Source: Phenylobacterium zucineum HLK1 (GTDB lineage: Bacteria; Pseudomonadota; Alphaproteobacteria; Caulobacterales; Caulobacteraceae). From it: DNA of 64,000 bases. Each line of letters begins with the position of its first letter. Positions within the stretch are counted from its first letter, which is position 1. Shown here in pieces: positions 62,258-64,000 of the stretch. The translations under genes were made by a program, and so were the position numbers. The notes beneath the pieces are model-generated. The model did no database searches and was not told the DNA's origin. It saw only the letters and a program-made list of their open reading frames with translations. The DNA is taken from assembly GCF_000017265.1 (NCBI RefSeq), contig NC_011144.1:3388001-3452000 (forward strand), in the 5' to 3' direction.

Positions 62258-63471
62258 GCGGGCCCCGCGACGACGCCGGCGTCGTGCAGCCGGCCGATCT
62301 CGCCCGAGCCCAGGCCCAGCACGTCGGCCAGCACCTCGTCGGTGTGCTCGCCCAGCCGCGGGGCCGGCCGCACGGGGCCGCGCGCGTCCTGCGGGATCGT
62401 CGCCGCCGCGCCCGGCGCGGGATAGGTCAGGCCGCTGGGATGGCGCACCGCCTCGAACAGCGGATTGCCCTTGAACAGTCGCGGGTCCTCCAGGGCCGCC
62501 TCCAGCGGCTGGTAGCTGCCCCAGGTGACGCCGCCGGCGTCGAAGGCGGGCGCCAGCTCGGCAAGGTCCCGCGCGGCGAAGGCCCGCTCGAACAGCGGAT
62601 AGAGCCGCGCCCGGTGCGCGAAGCGCAGCCCCTCGTCGGCGGCGAACGAGACGCCGAGCTCGGCCTCCAGCGCCGCGACCGCCTCCTTCAGCCCCAACAC
62701 CTCGAGGGCCTTCGACCACTGCTTGGGGGTGATGGCGAGCAGCATCAGGGTCTGGCCGTCCCGGGTGAGGAAGTCGCGGCCGAAGGCGCCGTAGACGTCG
62801 TTGCCCATGCGCGGCCGCTGATGGCCGGCCAAGAGGGTCTCGGCGGTGAACCCCAGGTTGGCCATGGTGGCCGCGGCGATGTCCGACAGCGGCGCGCGGA
62901 TCTCGCGGCCCTCGCCCGTGCGGTGGCGGGCCAGCAGGGCCGAGACGAGGGCGAACGCGCAGTAGGCGCCGGTCAGGAGGTCCCAGGCGGCGAGCACATG
63001 GTTCACGGGCCGCGGGTCGTCCACCGGGCCGGTCATCTGCGGCAGGCCGATGGCCGAGTTGATGGTGTAGTCCATGCCCTGGGAGCCGTCGGCCCAGCCC
63101 ATCACCCGCACGCAGATCAGGTCCTGGCGCAGCTTCCTCAGCGTCTCGTAGGAGAGGAAGCCATCGACCGGGAAGTTGGTGACGAACAGCCCGCCGTCCT
63201 CGCCCGGCGCGGCCGCCAGCCGCTGGGCGATCTCGCGCCCCTCGGGCCGGGTCAGGTCGATGGCCACCGACTTCTTGGCCTTGTTCAGCCCCTCCCAGTA
63301 GAGGCTGGCGCCGTTGTCCGCGAGCGGCCAGCGGCGGAAGTCCGGCCCTCCGCCGATGTTGTCGAAGCGGATCACCTCGGCGCCCATCTGGGCGAGGTAG
63401 AGGCCGCAGGTGGGCGCGGCCACGAACGCGGCGCCCTCCACCACGCGCAGGCCCTTCAGCAGGTCGTACAT
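62254..63471 (-). CDS. CaiB/BaiF family (class III) CoA transferase
   Basis: A 405-residue CoA transferase. It opens with MYDLLKGLRVVEGAAFVAAP and has GAEVIRFDNIGGGPDFRRWP. The catalytic Asp is expected in HVLAAWDLLTGAYCA. ATG 63471 begins the conserved part with GGAGA just upstream; an in-frame start at 63522 lacks conservation. It may activate the acid that feeds the neighbouring acyl-CoA genes (inference from position). Confidence 0.9.
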   Translation of the reverse strand: MYDLLKGLRVVEGAAFVAAPTCGLYLAQMGAEVIRFDNIGGGPDFRRWPLADNGASLYWEGLNKAKKSVAIDLTRPEGREIAQRLAAAPGEDGGLFVTNFPVDGFLSYETLRKLRQDLICVRVMGWADGSQGMDYTINSAIGLPQMTGPVDDPRPVNHVLAAWDLLTGAYCAFALVSALLARHRTGEGREIRAPLSDIAAATMANLGFTAETLLAGHQRPRMGNDVYGAFGRDFLTRDGQTLMLLAITPKQWSKALEVLGLKEAVAALEAELGVSFAADEGLRFAHRARLYPLFERAFAARDLAELAPAFDAGGVTWGSYQPLEAALEDPRLFKGNPLFEAVRHPSGLTYPAPGAAATIPQDARGPVRPAPRLGEHTDEVLADVLGLGSGEIGRLHDAGVVAGPA

Positions 63472-63636
63472 CTGGTCTCCTCGTCGGCGCGCACCCTGCC
63501 GCCCTGACCCTGCGTCCGCCAAGCGCGGCCGTTCAACATGCTTTCCAGCCGTTCACCGCGTTTGTTGGGGATATCGCAAGTCCCCGGCCGTTAACCTCAC
63601 GATCTCAAAGAAGAATTCTTGAGAGAGCCTCAGCGG
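63472..63636. promoter_or_regulatory. intergenic region before the second cpaB
   Basis: About 165 bp with GGGGA-N9-TCCCC (63567-63585), a GTTAACC half-site of CtrA type (63590-63596) and the palindrome AAGAATTCTT (63611-63620). The second TTAA needed for a full CtrA box is missing. AGAGAGCC precedes the cpaB start. Confidence 0.35.
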
Positions 63637-64000
63637 ATGCGCGTCGTCACCATCGTCAGCCTCGCGGCCTCGGCCGTGCTCGGCCTGGGAGCCCTGGTGG
63701 TCGCCAAGACCGTGCTGCCGGGCGCCGGAGCCGCCAAGGGCGCGGCGGTCGTCCAGGAAGCGCCCGGCGTTCCCGTCGTGGTCGCGGCGCGCGAGATCAA
63801 GTACGGCGACAAGCTCGTCCCCGGCATGCTGACCATCGTCAACGCCCCGGCCGGTCTCGTTCCGCAGGGCGCGTTCCAGACGGTCGACCAGGTCCTGTCG
63901 GCCGACAAGGGGGGCCCGCCAGTGGCGCTCACCCGGCTCGCCGCGCGCGAACCCGTGCTGCCGACCAAGATCTCCGGGCCCGGCTCGCGGCCGACGGTCT
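63637..64000 (+). CDS. cpaB: CpaB (RcpC) family pilus protein, second copy, truncated by window end
   Basis: 121 codons are visible, open to the edge. MRVVTIVSLAASAVLGLGAL and VVAKTVLPG form the N-terminal membrane helix, then VPVVVAAREIKYGDKLVPGM begins the SAF-like domain. This is CpaB/RcpC style but differs from the copy at 28039. It probably opens a second Tad-type locus to the right of the window. Confidence 0.85.
   Translation, partial: MRVVTIVSLAASAVLGLGALVVAKTVLPGAGAAKGAAVVQEAPGVPVVVAAREIKYGDKLVPGMLTIVNAPAGLVPQGAFQTVDQVLSADKGGPPVALTRLAAREPVLPTKISGPGSRPTV

Noticed and set aside
63590..63596. CtrA box before the second cpaB
   Set aside because: Only one TTAA half is present; the second half at the right spacing is missing.

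Overview
The window looks like a chromosomal segment of a high-GC alphaproteobacterium of the family Caulobacteraceae (Phenylobacterium- or Caulobacter-like; the genus is not certain). The evidence is the pilA-cpa (Tad/Flp) pilus locus in Caulobacter order, an EipA (DUF1134) gene beside a perfect CtrA box, a CAU-type subclass B3 metallo-beta-lactamase, a DUF2083 short-chain fatty-acyl regulator, large TonB receptors, and very high G+C with frequent TTG/GTG starts and 1-4 nt gene overlaps. Family assignments come from recognising protein motifs; no database search was run.

Layout. 1-5790: end of a UDP-sulfoquinovose synthase gene, an SDR protein, an alpha/beta-hydrolase plus EamA exporter pair, and two glycosyltransferases. 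5790-16663: translation block (infC, rpmI-rplT, pheST, lepA), with a B3 metallo-beta-lactamase directly behind infC, an MFS exporter, a YqhA-type membrane protein and eipA. 16689-22317: small conserved genes (zinc ribbon, DUF2784, Mut7-C, entericidin, DUF983, DUF3309, DUF599, YjbR), an MHS transporter and msrA. 22478-24559: tRNA-Ser(GGA) followed by a lower-GC, gene-poor patch bounded by a 70-bp direct repeat and containing gene remnants. 24857-34906: Tad pilus locus (two TadE-like genes, a TadG-like gene, pilA, cpaA, cpaB, cpaC, cpaE, cpaF, tadB, tadC) with no cpaD. 34914-40151: MerR and ScfR-type regulators, a crotonase and a TonB receptor. 40182-48477: TPR-sulfotransferase, dipeptide epimerase, MscS channel, adenine deaminase-type gene, and a beta-helix / diheme cytochrome / CAP trio. 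48596-52539: OYE reductase, TIGR02588/TIGR02587 pair, exonuclease III and a cyanide-insensitive alternative oxidase. 52611-63471: an acyl-CoA dehydrogenase - hydratase - glcDEF run, divergent from a biotin-dependent acyl-CoA carboxylase (beta, alpha), then a CoA transferase. 63637-end: start of a second cpaB.

How genes work together. The pilus locus encodes the prepilin and its peptidase, secretin, ATPase, localisation ATPase, platform proteins and pseudopilins, with a CtrA-like site before pilA. The region from about 56.6 to 63.5 kb reads as an acyl-CoA degradation module, with glycolate/2-hydroxyacid oxidase subunits joined to one arm. The TPR-sulfotransferase and TonB receptor appear co-transcribed. 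No rRNA, CRISPR array, insertion sequence or prophage was seen. Most very long antisense open frames are artefacts of high G+C and were left out.
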